The notes below the pieces were generated by a model. It had not been told where the DNA came from. It made no database searches and saw nothing but the letters and a program-made list of their open reading frames with translations. A stretch of DNA of 64,000 nt from Arthonia radiata (taxonomy: Eukaryota > Ascomycota > Arthoniomycetes > Arthoniales > Arthoniaceae): contig PSQN01000016.1 in assembly GCA_002989075.1 (NCBI GenBank), positions 1,841,346-1,905,345 of the forward strand. Direction: 5' to 3'. How positions within the stretch are numbered: the stretch's first letter is position 1; every line of letters starts with the position of its first letter. The position numbers and the translations under genes are program-made. Positions 10,650-22,800 of the stretch are shown one piece after another.

Positions 10650-11851
10650 GGTTGACGGCTGAGAGGGGTGTCGAACTGTGGTTGTATGGAGGGGAGGAAG
10701 GAGGTGTTGGATGCTGGGGTGGCCATAGGGACGTGGCCTGCGTTTGGAGACAGCTGAGGATGTGAAATGGCTGCCGTTGGCTTGTGTTTGGAGCTCGATG
10801 ATGCTCTGCAGAGCGGGCACGCGGTTGGAGTGTCCGTCGTTGGCTTTTGATTAGCAGTATGGTACTTGATACTGCTAGTTGATATTATAATTGAAGTCAA
10901 TCGCCAGAATGAGGTGTCTATTTGTGCTTTCGTAACTGCGTGAATTGGGGTCGAGAAAGTGTGGTTGACGGCAGATGATGTTGCTTTTCCTCCAATGCCG
11001 AGTTCCGGCCAGGTGGGAAGTGAGGTAAGATCCGTTTTTTTCTCCTCTCGTGGTTCAGACAGATGCTTTAGGACAAATGTTTTTTTATGGTTATTTAACA
11101 AAATTGATTTTGGCCCAATTGTTTTGCGAGGGTGGCCGAGTGGTTATGGCGTGTGACTCAAGCTTTTAAGCTTCTATCCCAGAAGTGATGGTTTCTCATA
11201 TCGAAAGATGCGTAAGTTGTTCAGAATAGCTCTAAAACGCGTCTATTTATTGACGATCCCCAGATGGGTTCGGTGCGTCTCGGGTTGAAGTACCCTCGAT
11301 AACTTCGACTTACATCTGTAGAATCCCATCCCTCGCAACATTTCACGGCAGATTTTTTTTTTCATTTTTCAATGTCAGAGTTGCTTCGTCAATAGTAAAG
11401 GTGTTAGGTACCACCGATAGAGTCTGCATAGTAGTTTCTGAAGACATAAGCGGGCTGTTGCGTCACGCCAACTTTAACAACAGGGTCATTAAACCAGTGA
11501 AGAGCTGATGTGGTTTTTTTGATCGAGTGATACCTCTCGGTAAGGCAACGATGGGGTCAAACGGTGACCACTTTGTGTTGCGAGGTACACGCTGTAGCCA
11601 GACAGTAGGCTCGAAGGAAAGCAAGAGGAGTGCACATTAAGCAGATGAAACACTTTGCATAGAGTGGATGCATCGATTCGAGTGTATATGATGGAACAAG
11701 TGGAGTGATACCCTGTCAAGGACAAAGTAGAACAGTAGAGCAGAGATAACGGACAAACGTACCAATTTGTCCTCCACGCGGCCGAGACAGACTCCAGCTC
11801 ACAGCGCGGGCCTCATACCTTGACACGTAACTGGGGACCTATTCGACCAGC
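10650..11851. other. Convergent intergenic region holding a tRNA-like sequence
   Basis: About 1.2 kb between the convergent phosphatase and eIF5 genes. The only recognised item is the tRNA-Leu-like sequence near 11126, followed by a T-run at about 11351-11361. The remainder has no credible coding frame. Confidence 0.35.
11126..11238 (+). tRNA. tRNA-Leu(CAA)-like sequence with intron, probably degenerate
   Basis: The 5' half is a good class II tRNA: acceptor strand GCGAGGG (11126-11132), a perfect A box TGGCCGAGTGG (11133-11143), a GCC/GGC D stem, and an anticodon loop with CAA at 11159-11161 followed by G. An intron after G11162 would leave TCATA to pair with TGTGA, with one G-U pair. A variable-arm-like stretch (TATCGAAAGATGCG) resembles that of yeast tRNA-Leu(CAA). 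The B box is poor (GTTCAGAAT). The 3' acceptor strand (CTAAAAC) does not pair with GCGAGGG. A T-run about 110 bp downstream could end Pol III transcription. It is best read as a decayed tRNA gene or a tRNA-derived sequence. Confidence 0.35.
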
Positions 11852-13247
11852 TTACTCCTCGTCGGAGTCCTCCTCGGCCTCATCCAGCCACTGAATGAAG
11901 CGCTCGGCGCTCTTGCGGACCTTCCTGCTGACAGCGATGTCGACATAGCGCTTGCTGGCTTTGCTACCCCAAGTCTTGAGGACTTCCTCGGTGCAGATGT
12001 CATGCTCGTAGTACTTCATGAGGATGCTGCTGACAGCAGGAATCAGGTTGGGTTTGGTCTCGCCAACGAAGCGCTCCGTTCCGCCGAGGAGAGCTCTCTC
12101 GTTCTTGTCTTTGCCGTCGACCATGCGCTTGAGCATGCCGGCGCGGGCGTCGATCTGCTTGACGATATTGTCATCGAAGAGGGCCTGGGCGAGGACGATG
12201 AGCGTCTTGCCTTTCTTCTCAATGCCAAGCTCTTGGGCCTTCTTGTAGATGTCGACGTCGTCGAGCTTGTTGATGCTGCCTTTGGCCTTGGCCTGCTGAT
12301 CGATCCAGTCGCCGAGGTGGCCGTACGGGCTGTCCGCATCGTCGCCGTCAGCGTCCTCATCACCAACCACGAGCGACTTCTTAAGATCGTCGGGCAGCTC
12401 TTGAGCACGCTTCTTCATTGCGGCTTCGGAAGTATCGACGGACCACTTGATCTCTTTGCCGTCGTCATTATTGCCATCGCCGAGGTCTTTGGCTTCAGCG
12501 TTGATACGGCGTGTAAGCTCATCATCGGAGCCTGCGGCCATCTCGAACTCATCAGCATCGCCTTGGTCGGAATTGTCGTTGCTGCCGCCTTCAGGTGTGC
12601 CTTCATCAGAGGCACCATCACCATTGGCATGGCCATTGGATTGGGCTTGCTTGCGGGCCTTGCGCTCGGCTTTCTTGGTGGACTTGTCCTTCTTGCCCTT
12701 CTTGGGCTGGTGCTTGAGAATGAAGGAGGACAACTTGAGGCGGGGATCGACACGAGTGCGCTCGCCACAAGCCTTGCAGTCGAGATCAATATCGCCATTC
12801 TTGATCTGGACGACGGTCTCTGGGTTCTTGCAGGAACGGCACAGGACGAACTTCTGAATGAAGCCATCAAGGTAGTCCTGGAGCTTGTCGGCGTCATGAG
12901 CGCCGTTGACGATCCAACGGTCATCAGGAGGGTCAATGTTGGTCTGAGCACCAAGCTCGAAGCCAAAGTACTTGATGAGATCTGTTCGAAAGTTAGTCGG
13001 TGAGCAGAGAAGAGAGGGGCGTTCGCAAGGATACGTACACGAAGGCGGACGGCTCAAGCTCTGGGCGACACTGCTCAGATTGACGATGACCGTCTTGATG
13101 CCGTTACCCTTTCCCTCGACCTTGGACCGGAGGGCTTCCATCTTGTAGCGATAGAAGGGATCCTTCTCATCCTGGAAGGAGTCAGTGGAGGTCACAATGA
13201 GGAAGTAATCACACTAGACATACGCGGCGAATGTTGACTGCGACCAT
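11852..13247 (-). CDS. TIF5: Eukaryotic translation initiation factor 5 (eIF5)
   Basis: Exons 13247-13224, 13171-13039 and 12981-11852; 428 residues, close to fungal eIF5. Exon 1 encodes only MVAVNIRR. The joins recover the conserved start: RRDEKDPFYRYKMEALRSK, then PPSYLIKYFGFELGAQT. Arg16 (DPFYR) matches the arginine finger, Arg15 in yeast, by which eIF5 makes eIF2 hydrolyse GTP. A zinc finger is formed by C100, C103, C121 and C124. A Lys-rich then acidic linker follows. The C-terminal HEAT/W2 domain ends in acidic-aromatic boxes (FIQWLDEAEEDSDEE) that bind eIF2-beta and eIF3. It acts in cytosolic start-codon selection. Confidence 0.94.
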
Positions 13248-14245
13248 TTTGACTGGTAATGGCTTGTAAGACTCGACAATTGTGGCTTTGTATTCGATGT
13301 TGTGACAGAGCTGGCCGACGGTTATGAAAGTCAAGAGACTGTCTTTTTAGATGTTACGATGCATGCAGCGAACGCGTCGACAAGGTATGGAAAAAGGGAG
13401 GAGGAAATTCGAATTTCCGTGATCATAGACGCAGCATCTAGCTGTTGGTGGTATGGTGATTCCGACAAGTGTCAGAAGGCTGTATGCGAAAGGCGTCCAG
13501 TTTCGGAGGTCTGGATTGACTGAGGGGTTGGTCGTAGGACGAATACATAAACAGCAGAGTCTATGACCTGGCTGTGTACGTTGTTTGGTGGGGAGCCTGC
13601 TTGACGTGTGCGAACGGTGAGGAGAAGGGCGTCGACACGATGCGCAGGAGCAGGTGTAGGCTTTTCAAGGGTCCTTTGATGGGAAGGGAGCAAAGTCTGG
13701 CAAACAAGTGCGCAGACAAGCGGCAATTGTTGAGGAGTTGTTGATTGTGTGGGACTGTCAGAGCAAGGCAGTTTCCCTTGATGGACGATGGAGGCAGTCG
13801 AGTAGCAAGGTAGCAAGAAGAGAAAACGGTGGAAGGCGCGAGGACAGAGAAAGAGATTTGTTCCTTTCCCGCCTAAATCCGAGGTTGGCCCAATTTCTGT
13901 ATCTCCTCTTTCGGCAATTCTTCTGAGCGCGTCAAGTCCCTGTCCAATTTGGTGACGACACCATGCGCAAGGTCCCGAATCACCTGTGGATCGTCCGCTT
14001 CTGCCCTGCGTAATCTGCATGACCCGCCAAGCGACAGGCACGATGCGGAGCGGAGCAGCCCGGCAATGAGGACGAGGAAGCCTTGACGACCGCTGCTGTG
14101 AGCGCTCGAAGGGTGGCAGTCGCGACGGTCATCTGGAGCTATGGAGTCACACATGTAGCATGAATATACGCTTTCAATCCTTTCCACGCGGCCGATCTGT
14201 TTCTTCCCAGAAAAAAACGTTGACACTTCTTTAAGCACGGCGACT
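13248..14245. promoter_or_regulatory. Divergent promoter region between eIF5 and THI6
   Basis: About 1 kb between divergent genes. A long minus-strand frame (13472-14041, 189 codons) shows no domain. No thiamine-pyrophosphate riboswitch was recognised here or in THI6 intron 1, although a short CTGAG occurs there. Confidence 0.35.
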
Positions 14246-16106
14246 ATGGACTATTCGTTGTACTTGGTGACCGACTCTACCTTCGAGATACTGGGAGAGC
14301 GGGACATTGTAGATGTAGTTGAGGAGGCCATTCAAGGAGGTAAGTCTCTGAGCAGCGTCGGTAAGTGTGTTTCATGCTGAGGCCTGCCGAAGGGGTCACC
14401 ATTGTGCAATATCGTGACAAGAAGAGCGACACGGCCGAGCTGATTAGGACCGCGTCTCAATTACATGAGATTACGAGAAGACATGGTGTGCCGCTCTTGA
14501 TCAACGATCGCGTTGATGTGGCACTTGCAGTCGGCGCTGAGGGTGTGCATCTTGGGCAGGATGATATGGGTGAGCAATGCGAACCAGAACCCCAGATATC
14601 ACAGACTGATGGATGTGTAGACATAGCGACTGCTCGTAAAGCGCTTGGAGCAACCGCCACCATAGGCCTGACAGCTTGTTCAGTAGAAGAGGCTTGTCAA
14701 GCCGCCAGAGACGGAGCTGACTATCTGGGTATTGGCACAGTCTTTGCAACACCGACGTGAGCTACGACATCGACCATAAATTGTCAACGAAAGCTAATGA
14801 CTAGGGATAGCAAGGAAGACACCAAGTCCATCATTGGCACTACCGGGCTCCGCCGCATCTTGACCTCACTCTCAAGTCTGCCAGACCCTGCCTCCAATAT
14901 TCCAACAGTATGCATCGGAGGCATCAACGTGCGAAACGTGCAGCGCGTGCTATACAAGTCTCGCCCAGCTCCACCACATCACGAGCAGCAAGCTCTCAAT
15001 GGCGTAGCCGTGGTGTCAGCGATCATGGCTGCGCCTAGTCCTCGAGAGACGGCGAGCCAGCTGCGCAGATTGATCAGCACTCCGCCGCCCTTTGCACACG
15101 TCTTCTCTCGCAATCCTCGACCCTCATCTAATGCTGCGGACTTGATGGGCCGAATTGGACCGCTATGGCAGAGAATGGCGGAGACAAAGCCGCTAACACA
15201 CAACATGACGAACACCGTCGTCCAAAACTTTGCGGCGAACGTAGCACTGGCCATTGGTGCATCTCCTATCATGTCTATGAACTCGGCAGAGGCTGGTGAT
15301 CTGGCAGCGATCCCCACGTCTACCCTCGTGCTCAACATGGGAACGCTGACAGCGGAAACGCTCGGCCATTACAAGACGGCTTTGGCTGCATACAACGCAG
15401 CATGTCGACCAACGTTACTTGATCCTGTAGGCGGTGGTGCGACTGCTATCAGACGTCAAGCTGTGAGAGAGCTGTTGGACGCAGGCCATTTTGACGTTAT
15501 CAAAGGCAATGAGGCTGAGATCCGCACGGTGTGGGTGCAAGGTGCGGGTAGTCATGCGGCAGCGCCAGGGCGGCAAGAAGAGATCAAGCAGCATGGCGTT
15601 GCCAGCGGCTCCAAAGCGCTCGACGAACGTACTGCGGCGCGTCTGGTCCGAGACCTCGCCGCTCGTGAGCGAGCGGTCGCTTTGATGACCGGCGAGACTG
15701 ATTTTGTTTCAGACGGCACGAGGAGTAAGTTGGTCTTACGTTGCCGTATGAGCGCAGGCTAACTAGTAGGATAGCTTTTGCTGTGAAGCACGGCCATGAG
15801 TATCTTGGCGCAATCACTGGCAGCGGATGCGCCCTGGGCACAGTCCTATCCTCCTTTCTCGCCATCGATGGGATTGGCGGCCAAGGGATCAGAAACGAAC
15901 CCACCGGCGATCCATTGCTGGCAGTGTTTGCAGGGCTTCTGGCGTATGAGCTTGCTGCTGAGCAGGCGGCGGCGAAGGCATCTGGGCCCGGATCATTCAT
16001 ACCCTGCTTTCTTGACGCATTGTACAATTTGAGGCAGGAGGTATCCGCTGGCAAGCACGACATCCTCAGGCCCTCGAAGGTCGCTCTGGTAGAAGTTGGG
16101 TCGTGA
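14246..16106 (+). CDS. THI6: Bifunctional thiamine phosphate synthase / hydroxyethylthiazole kinase
   Basis: Five exons: 14246-14339, 14393-14569, 14621-14756, 14805-15724 and 15775-16106; 552 residues, against about 540 in yeast Thi6. The N-terminal half is thiamine phosphate synthase: MDYSLYLVTDST, VQYRDKK, INDRVDVALAVGAEGVHLGQ, GADYLGIGTVFATPT, and GGIN at the barrel end. The C-terminal half is thiazole kinase: NMTNTVVQNFAANVALAIGA, AGDLAAIPTSTLVLNMGTL, LLDPVGGGATAIRR, VIKGNEAEI, and the ITGSGCALGTVLSSFLAID ATP-site motif. It joins the pyrimidine and thiazole halves of thiamine. The fourth intron splits the codon in SDGTR/TFAVKHGHE; the phase fixes its ends. Its stop is 41 bp from the DHFR stop, in a tail-to-tail arrangement. 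Confidence 0.95.
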
Positions 16107-16147
16107 TAGTAGGACAATATTAGAAGATTCCTAATCATGATCTTGAT

Positions 16148-16942
16148 TCATCCGTTAGAGTCTCGCTCGTATAGGCAGAACTCGTACGGCACATCGCTTT
16201 CCGTACGCTGAGTCTCTTTGGGTCTTCCCTCTTCGGGCTCGCCTGTCCATTCTGCCCATTGCTGCGAGGATCTCTGACCCCAGCCAGTGTCTTCTGTCAT
16301 CTGACCCTCGGGGTCTATGGGGAAGAAGACATCACATTCGAAAGGCTTGCGTATCTTTGTGAGCAGCAGTCGATCGCATACCTTCATGTTCAGCGCAGCC
16401 TCATAAAGAGATGACCCACCAATGCAAAATGCTCTTGAGATTCGGGTGTTCGACGGAAGTCCCGCAACTTCCCCACCGTTGCTATTGCTCTTTGTAGCCT
16501 CCGCGCCGGACTGGTCACCAACCTGGTGACCTTGAAGCATATCCAGAGCACCCTGAAGACTCGATCGTACATACGGACCCTCCATCGAGTGATTGTCTCT
16601 CGGTAATTGCTGCTGCATGCTTGAGCTCACCACGATATTGACTCTGCCTTTCAGGGGTCTGAACTTCTCTGGGATGCTATCCCATGTCTTACGACCCATG
16701 ATCACTGCGTTCGCAACGTTTGCTCCACTGGAGACATGAGCGGGATCGACACGCTTGGTGACGCGTGAGAAAAAACCCATCTCGCCTTTCAGCATCGGCC
16801 AGGGCAGCGAGCCTCCCTTGCCGATGCCATAGCCTGGGTGCGTTGCTGCTACTATGATCGTCATTAGCGGAGAGCGGACTTGTGGCATGTTGTCTGTTTT
16901 TGGGTTTGAAGCCATGCGTTTGCGATGGCAGAACAGATGCAT
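16148..16942 (-). CDS. DFR1: Dihydrofolate reductase
   Basis: Single exon, 264 residues from the first ATG. A second in-frame ATG (residue 10, at 16915) has a better context and may be the real start; a third (residue 19) precedes PQVRSPLMTIIVAATHPG. DHFR signatures are GYGIGKGGSLPW, EMGFFSRVTK, VIMGRKTWDSIPEKFRPLKG, RVNIVVS, AFCIGGSSLYEAAL and CDVFFP. The enzyme reduces dihydrofolate to tetrahydrofolate with NADPH for thymidylate and purine synthesis. About 35 extra low-complexity residues (QGHQVGDQSGAEATKSN...) sit before the GGSSLY motif, as often seen in filamentous fungi. The gene start is less than 200 bp from the AT-shifted repeat block. Confidence 0.93.
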   Translation of the reverse strand: MHLFCHRKRMASNPKTDNMPQVRSPLMTIIVAATHPGYGIGKGGSLPWPMLKGEMGFFSRVTKRVDPAHVSSGANVANAVIMGRKTWDSIPEKFRPLKGRVNIVVSSSMQQQLPRDNHSMEGPYVRSSLQGALDMLQGHQVGDQSGAEATKSNSNGGEVAGLPSNTRISRAFCIGGSSLYEAALNMKVCDRLLLTKIRKPFECDVFFPIDPEGQMTEDTGWGQRSSQQWAEWTGEPEEGRPKETQRTESDVPYEFCLYERDSNG

Positions 16943-17109
16943 TCACCACGGCACTCCTGCGCTAAAGGCAAGACGCTCTGACGCAGTTACTACGGAGGTA
17001 AGGCAGTATACTCAGAGCACGGTAATTAGTGCAAGGTGTATCTCGGGATCCGCTACATCAAAAATCCGAAGCCGCGTCCCGCCCAAATTTTGGTGTAGCC
17101 TCGCTTTTT

Positions 17110-17426
17110 AGCTTTGCGCATATTACAACTACTAATATACCTAGTAAAAACTCTTAAATCTTAATATAATATTAATAAAGCTAGACGCTAGCGATAAAGC
17201 TCTAATATATATAGTAGTATATAGATTAGAGTAGCTAGTACTAGCTAAATTTGCTTAAATTTTATATTAATATACTCTATATAAGCTAGTAATACTATGT
17301 GGGGTGTCTATTATATAAAGTACCTATTCTTCTTAGTCTTTATAAGTTTCTTTATCTTCTACTATTACTCTCTTCTATATACTATATCTACTTAATTATA
17401 CCTATCTACTAGAATAAGCTTATTAA
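17110..17426. other. AT-rich edge of the repeat block, unrecognised
   Basis: Base composition changes sharply at about 17.1 kb, from ordinary genic DNA to AT-rich sequence poor in CA and TG. These 320 bp lie outside the first LTR. I see no gene, no LTR similarity and no clear link to other parts of the window. Confidence 0.4.
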
Positions 17427-17931
17427 TGTTAAAGAGGTGCAGAGAAGAAAAAGGATACTACTACAAAGAGTAGAAAGACGAGACCAGCTTAAGACTGGTA
17501 CAATACTTAGGCTTAGTACAGGTACAATACTTAGTAGCAAGGAGAAGCTGTTGTTATGTTGTCTGTCTTGTTAGCTAGAATTCTCTAAAGAAATTCTATC
17601 ATATAACTAAGTCTAGCGGCCTGTATAGGACTTACTAGATATCTGTTCTTTTGATAGAGGCCAGATAACCCGTAACTTACCGTATAAGACAGTAATTCTG
17701 TCTATTTAAAACTGTTAGTCTTTAAGTTTATTCTATATTGTCTTAAACTACGGGCCAGCTGTCTAGAACGGGTCGTACAATGCTTCTTTTTGTCCTAGGC
17801 CTGGGCTACTAGGCTCGACCCTTTAGGTAAAAGGCTTGTTCTATTTTAGACCGAGACAGCTAGTAGGACCTGTCCGATACTCCGGACCCCTGGGGGTTCC
17901 GGCTAACCAGCTAGTTGGTTAATTTCTAACA
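17427..17931 (-). repeat. C1 3' LTR
   Basis: 505 bp, TGTTA at one end and TAACA at the other. It matches the copy at 30344-30850 along its whole length; the differences are mostly transitions. Confidence 0.88.
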
Positions 17932-19659
17932 CACCTTCTTAATCGACTAGTTGTTTTAGCCAGATTATAAGCTAATTTAAGTTCTAAACGTTAGTATTTT
18001 AGCTAAGTCGATCGGTTTTGTTAAACCGTCTGCTAATTGTTCCTTTGTAGAAACGTATTTGAGCTCTGTTTGGCCTGCCTGAACGTTTTCTCTAATATAG
18101 TGATACTGTATATCAATATACTTAGATTTAGCTTAGAAGGTAGGGTTTTTTGTAAGTTCTTTTGCCGAATTGCTGTCGGTAAGTAACAGTTTTACCGGCA
18201 AAACCGGGGTCTCCGGTCCAATTTGACCGGCTTGCCCGGGCAAATATATGCTTGCCTGGTGCGTTGGAGCCCGCCGAGTCTATTTATCCGTAGACTTTTT
18301 AAAAGTACCCGCTAAAACGGTAGTAATTAAATTTTCTTTGAAAATTCCGAATAGTTCGGTAACAATTAATCAGATAAATAACTGTTCCTTTATAGCTTCT
18401 TTAAGGGCTATATATTTAGCCTTATAAGAGCTTAAGGCGACCGTTTTTTGTAGCTTCGAATTTCAGCTAAGGGCTCCGTTCCTAAGTAGAAAGATATAGC
18501 CGGTAGTCGATCTCCTGGTGCCGAGGTTTCTCCCCCAATCTGCGTTACAATAGCCGGTTATACCGTCTATTAAGGGAGATTTATAGTAAAGGCCAAGGTT
18601 AGGAGTTTTATCTAAGTAAGCCTAAAGGCTACTTAAAACTCTCTAGTGCTTCTCGCTAAGATTTAATATATACTGGGCTAGTAGGCTAGTTGTAAAGACA
18701 ATATTGGGTCTTGTCTTTGTTGTTAGATATAAAATCGACCCAATTTGTTGCTAATAATTAGAAATATTGGCACTGCTAGCTTAGTTAGGATTTAGTGTCA
18801 ATTTTGAGCCGACGGATTGCGGTATTTTCCCAGGCATTTGGCCGTTTTTCTTCGAGTATTTGGTTAAAATTTTAGCTAAATAAGTCGACTAATCTAGGCG
18901 AATCGTTTTTGCCGGGCGATTTCGAGTAATTTTAATTTCTAGAAACTTACTAACGTCTTCTAAGTCCTTAACCGTAAGAGTCTTATTTAGTTTCTGATAG
19001 ATTTTAGAGATTGTTTTAGTAGAATCGGATACAGCTAATATATCGTCTACATAGGCGATTAAAATTGCCTACTTTTTGGTTCTTTAAATATAAACCGACT
19101 AATTAGATACTAGAGGTTCTAAACCTATTCCCCTTAATAATTCTTAAAGATAGGCTTTCTACTGTTGGCCGGCCTGTTTTAGACCGTAAAGGGCCTTCTT
19201 TATTCAATAAACTTTATTAGTTCCGTTAGATAGGCTAGTTGGTTGCTCGATATAGACAATTTCATCTAACTTTGTGTTAGAATAAGCTAATTTTACGTTC
19301 TATTGCTTTATTTCTAAGTCTTTCTCTGCTACTAAGGCTAGTATAAGCCGGTAGGTAATTAAATTTACTATATTTATAAAGATCTCTGTAAAATCGAGGT
19401 CGGGTCTTTACTGGCAGCCCTTAGCTACCTAGCGGGCTTTAAAAATCGGCTCGCCCTCCGGAAGGTACTTAATCTTCGGTATTCAGCGCCCTTTTAGCGC
19501 CTTTCTACCCGGCGACAGCTCGGTTAATATTTAAGTTTCTTAGTTAGCTAGCTCTTTGAGCTTTGACTGCATTGCGTCTAGCCAAGAAGGCCAATTCTTA
19601 GATACCCTTATTTCTTTTAAGTTATTGGGCTCTTTAGTAACTGCAACTAAGGCCTGTTC

Positions 19660-19855
19660 TGTAATGCATGAACGTCCCAATAGCGAATTAGGACGGAATA
19701 TTGCCTATTTAGGAAGGCTGCGATCCTAAGAGAATATCTTCCCTCTAGTGAACGCATCCCTTTCTGGTCTCCTTAATAATTAGCTTGAACACTAGTAGGG
19801 CCTATTTGGGCCCTTTTTGCTACCTAACTGCTCCCTGCTCTACACTCAGATTATA
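19660..19855 (+). repeat. G1 5' LTR
   Basis: 196 bp, TGTAATG at the start and GATTATA at the end. Same length as the copies at 27477 and 36567. Confidence 0.88.
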
Positions 19856-22800
19856 TCCTAATTATTCTAAACCTACGAGGAGGGCGGCCGGCAGTTAGAT
19901 ACCTTATCGACGTCGCTTAGAGGTTAACCCGGTATAATCGAGTATAGCTGAGACTCCGCACATACGTTAAAATAAATAATATTAAAATTAATTGATGGCC
20001 GGTGCTGGCAAGTACTATATTCGAAGAGAACGAGTAAGAAACTAAGCACGCGACGGTAGTCGCTTTATATCCGCCGCACAAGCAGAATACAGAGCGTAGC
20101 AAAATATAGCCAACGCCGAAGAAGACTAGAACCCTTATATAGGATTTAACGACGACGATAAGCAAGAGGGCTTATAAGCCGGCGAACAGACGCCGAGCAG
20201 ATTGCGAACTAAGAAGGACGATAGTCTAAACTAAAACAATAACGACGACGAAGGGGCCCGCTAAGGCTCTAACCGCGAAGAATCTCTCTTTAGCGCCTCC
20301 TTAAGCGTTGAGGTACAAAAGCTGAGACAAGAACTGCTAGCATAGCAGTAGCAGCACACTATTAAGAAGCTTAAGCTTAAAAAGCGAATGCTCGAAGTTG
20401 AGCTTCAGTCCGCCCGCAATTCGGAGGCTAGTAGCAAGCGGCTATAGAGCGATTTAAGCCTTTAAAGCTAAATTAACGAGCTCTTTAAGAAAGAGGCGTC
20501 TAAGCTTAAGAGAGCTATAAGCTCTATAGGCACTCGATAGACTTAAACTATTAAGAAAAGATTTTAGATAGCTAACGTTTTAGACTCCGACAACGTTTAT
20601 ATTATTATCTGGTACGTTTAGGGACTCTCTAGAGACCTAGCGGATAGGTAGCGAACTTACGTCGATAAGAACAAAGAGAAGACGTCGCTCTACGTATAAG
20701 CGTACTTTAAAGAATAGGTAATAGAATGTATCGTCGACCTAGCTACGGCTACTATAGCTAACGTAGAAAAGTTCTTTACGTTAATATAGAGTTTAACGCA
20801 GAAGCTCGAGGACTTTCTAAGCTTTCTACAGAACAAAGAAACTAAGTTGCTAGGTAGTAAGATACTGGACCCGAATTGGGCTGTATTCTACTATATGCGC
20901 TTATCTTTATAGATTAAGGTAAAGCTAATTAAGTAAGGTCTCTTAGAGAACCTGCTTAAAGACACAAACAAGCTTCTAAAGAAAGTTTATTAATATATAA
21001 ATATTAATTGTAGTATATTGTAGAACGCCCGCAACACTAATATAAACCGAGATCGCTTCAGTAGCGGATCGGGTATAAACTGTAGCGGTTATAACGCTAG
21101 AGCATCTCTATAGAGGTTAGACCGCGGACGAGACGGTTTATACCGAGGACAAGGCAACTTGCCGGTCCAACAAAGAGACAATAGCTCTGCTGTATAGAAG
21201 CAACTAGGGTCGATATACAGTAAGACAAACATTACCTGCTTTATATACAATTAGAAAGGGCATTATACTACTAAATGTACTACGCCTCAAACTAGTGTCA
21301 ATTCGACGCTAGTTAGATAGAGAAACGATAGGCCTTAAGAGTAAGTCTCGCGTCTCTAAAGCTTAGGACTGTTAATTAACGGCGAGGACGAATTAAAGTC
21401 TCGGTACAGCTAGGTAGATTGCCGCAAGAGATTCTCGCGCTAGTAGATTTTAGTGCAGAGATTAACCTTATTAATTATTGTATTGTACTTAAAAGAGGAT
21501 AGCAAAAATTGTATAAAGTAAAGCTCCTATATACTAAATTCCTTAATAAAAATAAGCTGCAGCTTTACGGCGCTTATAACGTAAATGTAACTGTAAGAGA
21601 CGTATATAAGGAGAAACGGTATTGCTAACTCTACCTATATTTAGCTAACTTTATAGGATACAGCCTCGTCTTAGGATACCTATAGCTTAAGTAAGTTAAG
21701 CTCTAGATTAGCTAGGCGATAAGAACAATTGCTTGGAGAAACCTTTCTACGCCTAAAGAACGGGTAGCAGAAGCTAAATCTATTGAGATTGTTAATAAAG
21801 ACGTAATTTTAGTATATTTATAAAGAGGCGAACAGTACTACTCCGCGATCCTATAGATAAGAGCGGATAAACGTTATAAGTATTAAATAGCGGTTCTCTT
21901 AGACGTTAGTTTGCCGCTAGACCGGACTCTAGATAGCGAGCCTAAGAAAGTAGAGAAGCGAGATAAGCTTCCTTCTTAGTACGCTAAATATAAAGATATC
22001 TTTTTTAAAGAACTGTCGAGTAAGCTTATACCGCTTAGTAAGTATACTTATAAGATTAAGCTTAAGGATAGTATAGAACCTCCGTATAAGCTAATTTACC
22101 CTGTATCGTAGGATGAGCTAAAGACGCTCCGGAAGTACCTAGATGCTATAATTAAGAAAGAATAGATACAACCCTCTATTAGTCCGGCGGGTACTCTAGT
22201 TCTATTTATACTTAAGGTAGACGGATCGTTGAGACTATATGTTGACTACCGCGGTTTAAACAATATAACTATAAAGAATCGCTACACATTGCCGCTAGTC
22301 TCTAAGATTCTTAATCGCCTACAAGGCTCGAAGGTATTTACAAAGCTTAATCTTTATAATACCTATTACCGTATCTATATCTATAAAGGAGATAAGTAGA
22401 AGACAGCGTTTTGTACCCGATACAGGCACTATAAATACCTAGTAATGTCTTTTAAACTAGTAAACGCTCCTACTACGTTCTAGATATATATCTATAAAGT
22501 TATAGGCAATCTTATTGATACCGTGTGTATCGTTTATATGGACGATATCTTAATTTTCTCTAAAGACGAGAAAAGCTATAAAGACTATATTAAAGAAGTT
22601 CTGCGAAGGCTCCGTGAATAGAGTTTATTTACAAAGCTATTTAAGTGTTAATTTTATACTACCAAGGTTTCTTTCCTAGAGTTTACTGTAAGAGTTAATA
22701 GTATTAAAATGGACCTAGAAAGGATATAGACTATAGCCGAATAGCTAGTTTCTACTACCGTAAAGCAGATCCTGTCCTTCCTGGGATTCGTAAACTTCTA

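Noticed and set aside
9879-10820. 313-codon minus-strand frame opposite the phosphatase
   Set aside because: It is antisense of a gene with clear metallophosphatase motifs; low complexity and no domain.
12002-13003. 333-codon plus-strand frame opposite eIF5
   Set aside because: It mirrors the conserved eIF5 exon 3. Its Leu/Val-rich product is what antisense of acidic, Lys-rich codons gives.
13472-14041. 189-codon minus-strand frame between eIF5 and THI6
   Set aside because: No domain, unusual composition, and it lies in a divergent promoter region.
14340-14392. Possible TPP riboswitch in THI6 intron 1
   Set aside because: Only a CTGAG is present; the second conserved segment and stem layout are not seen.
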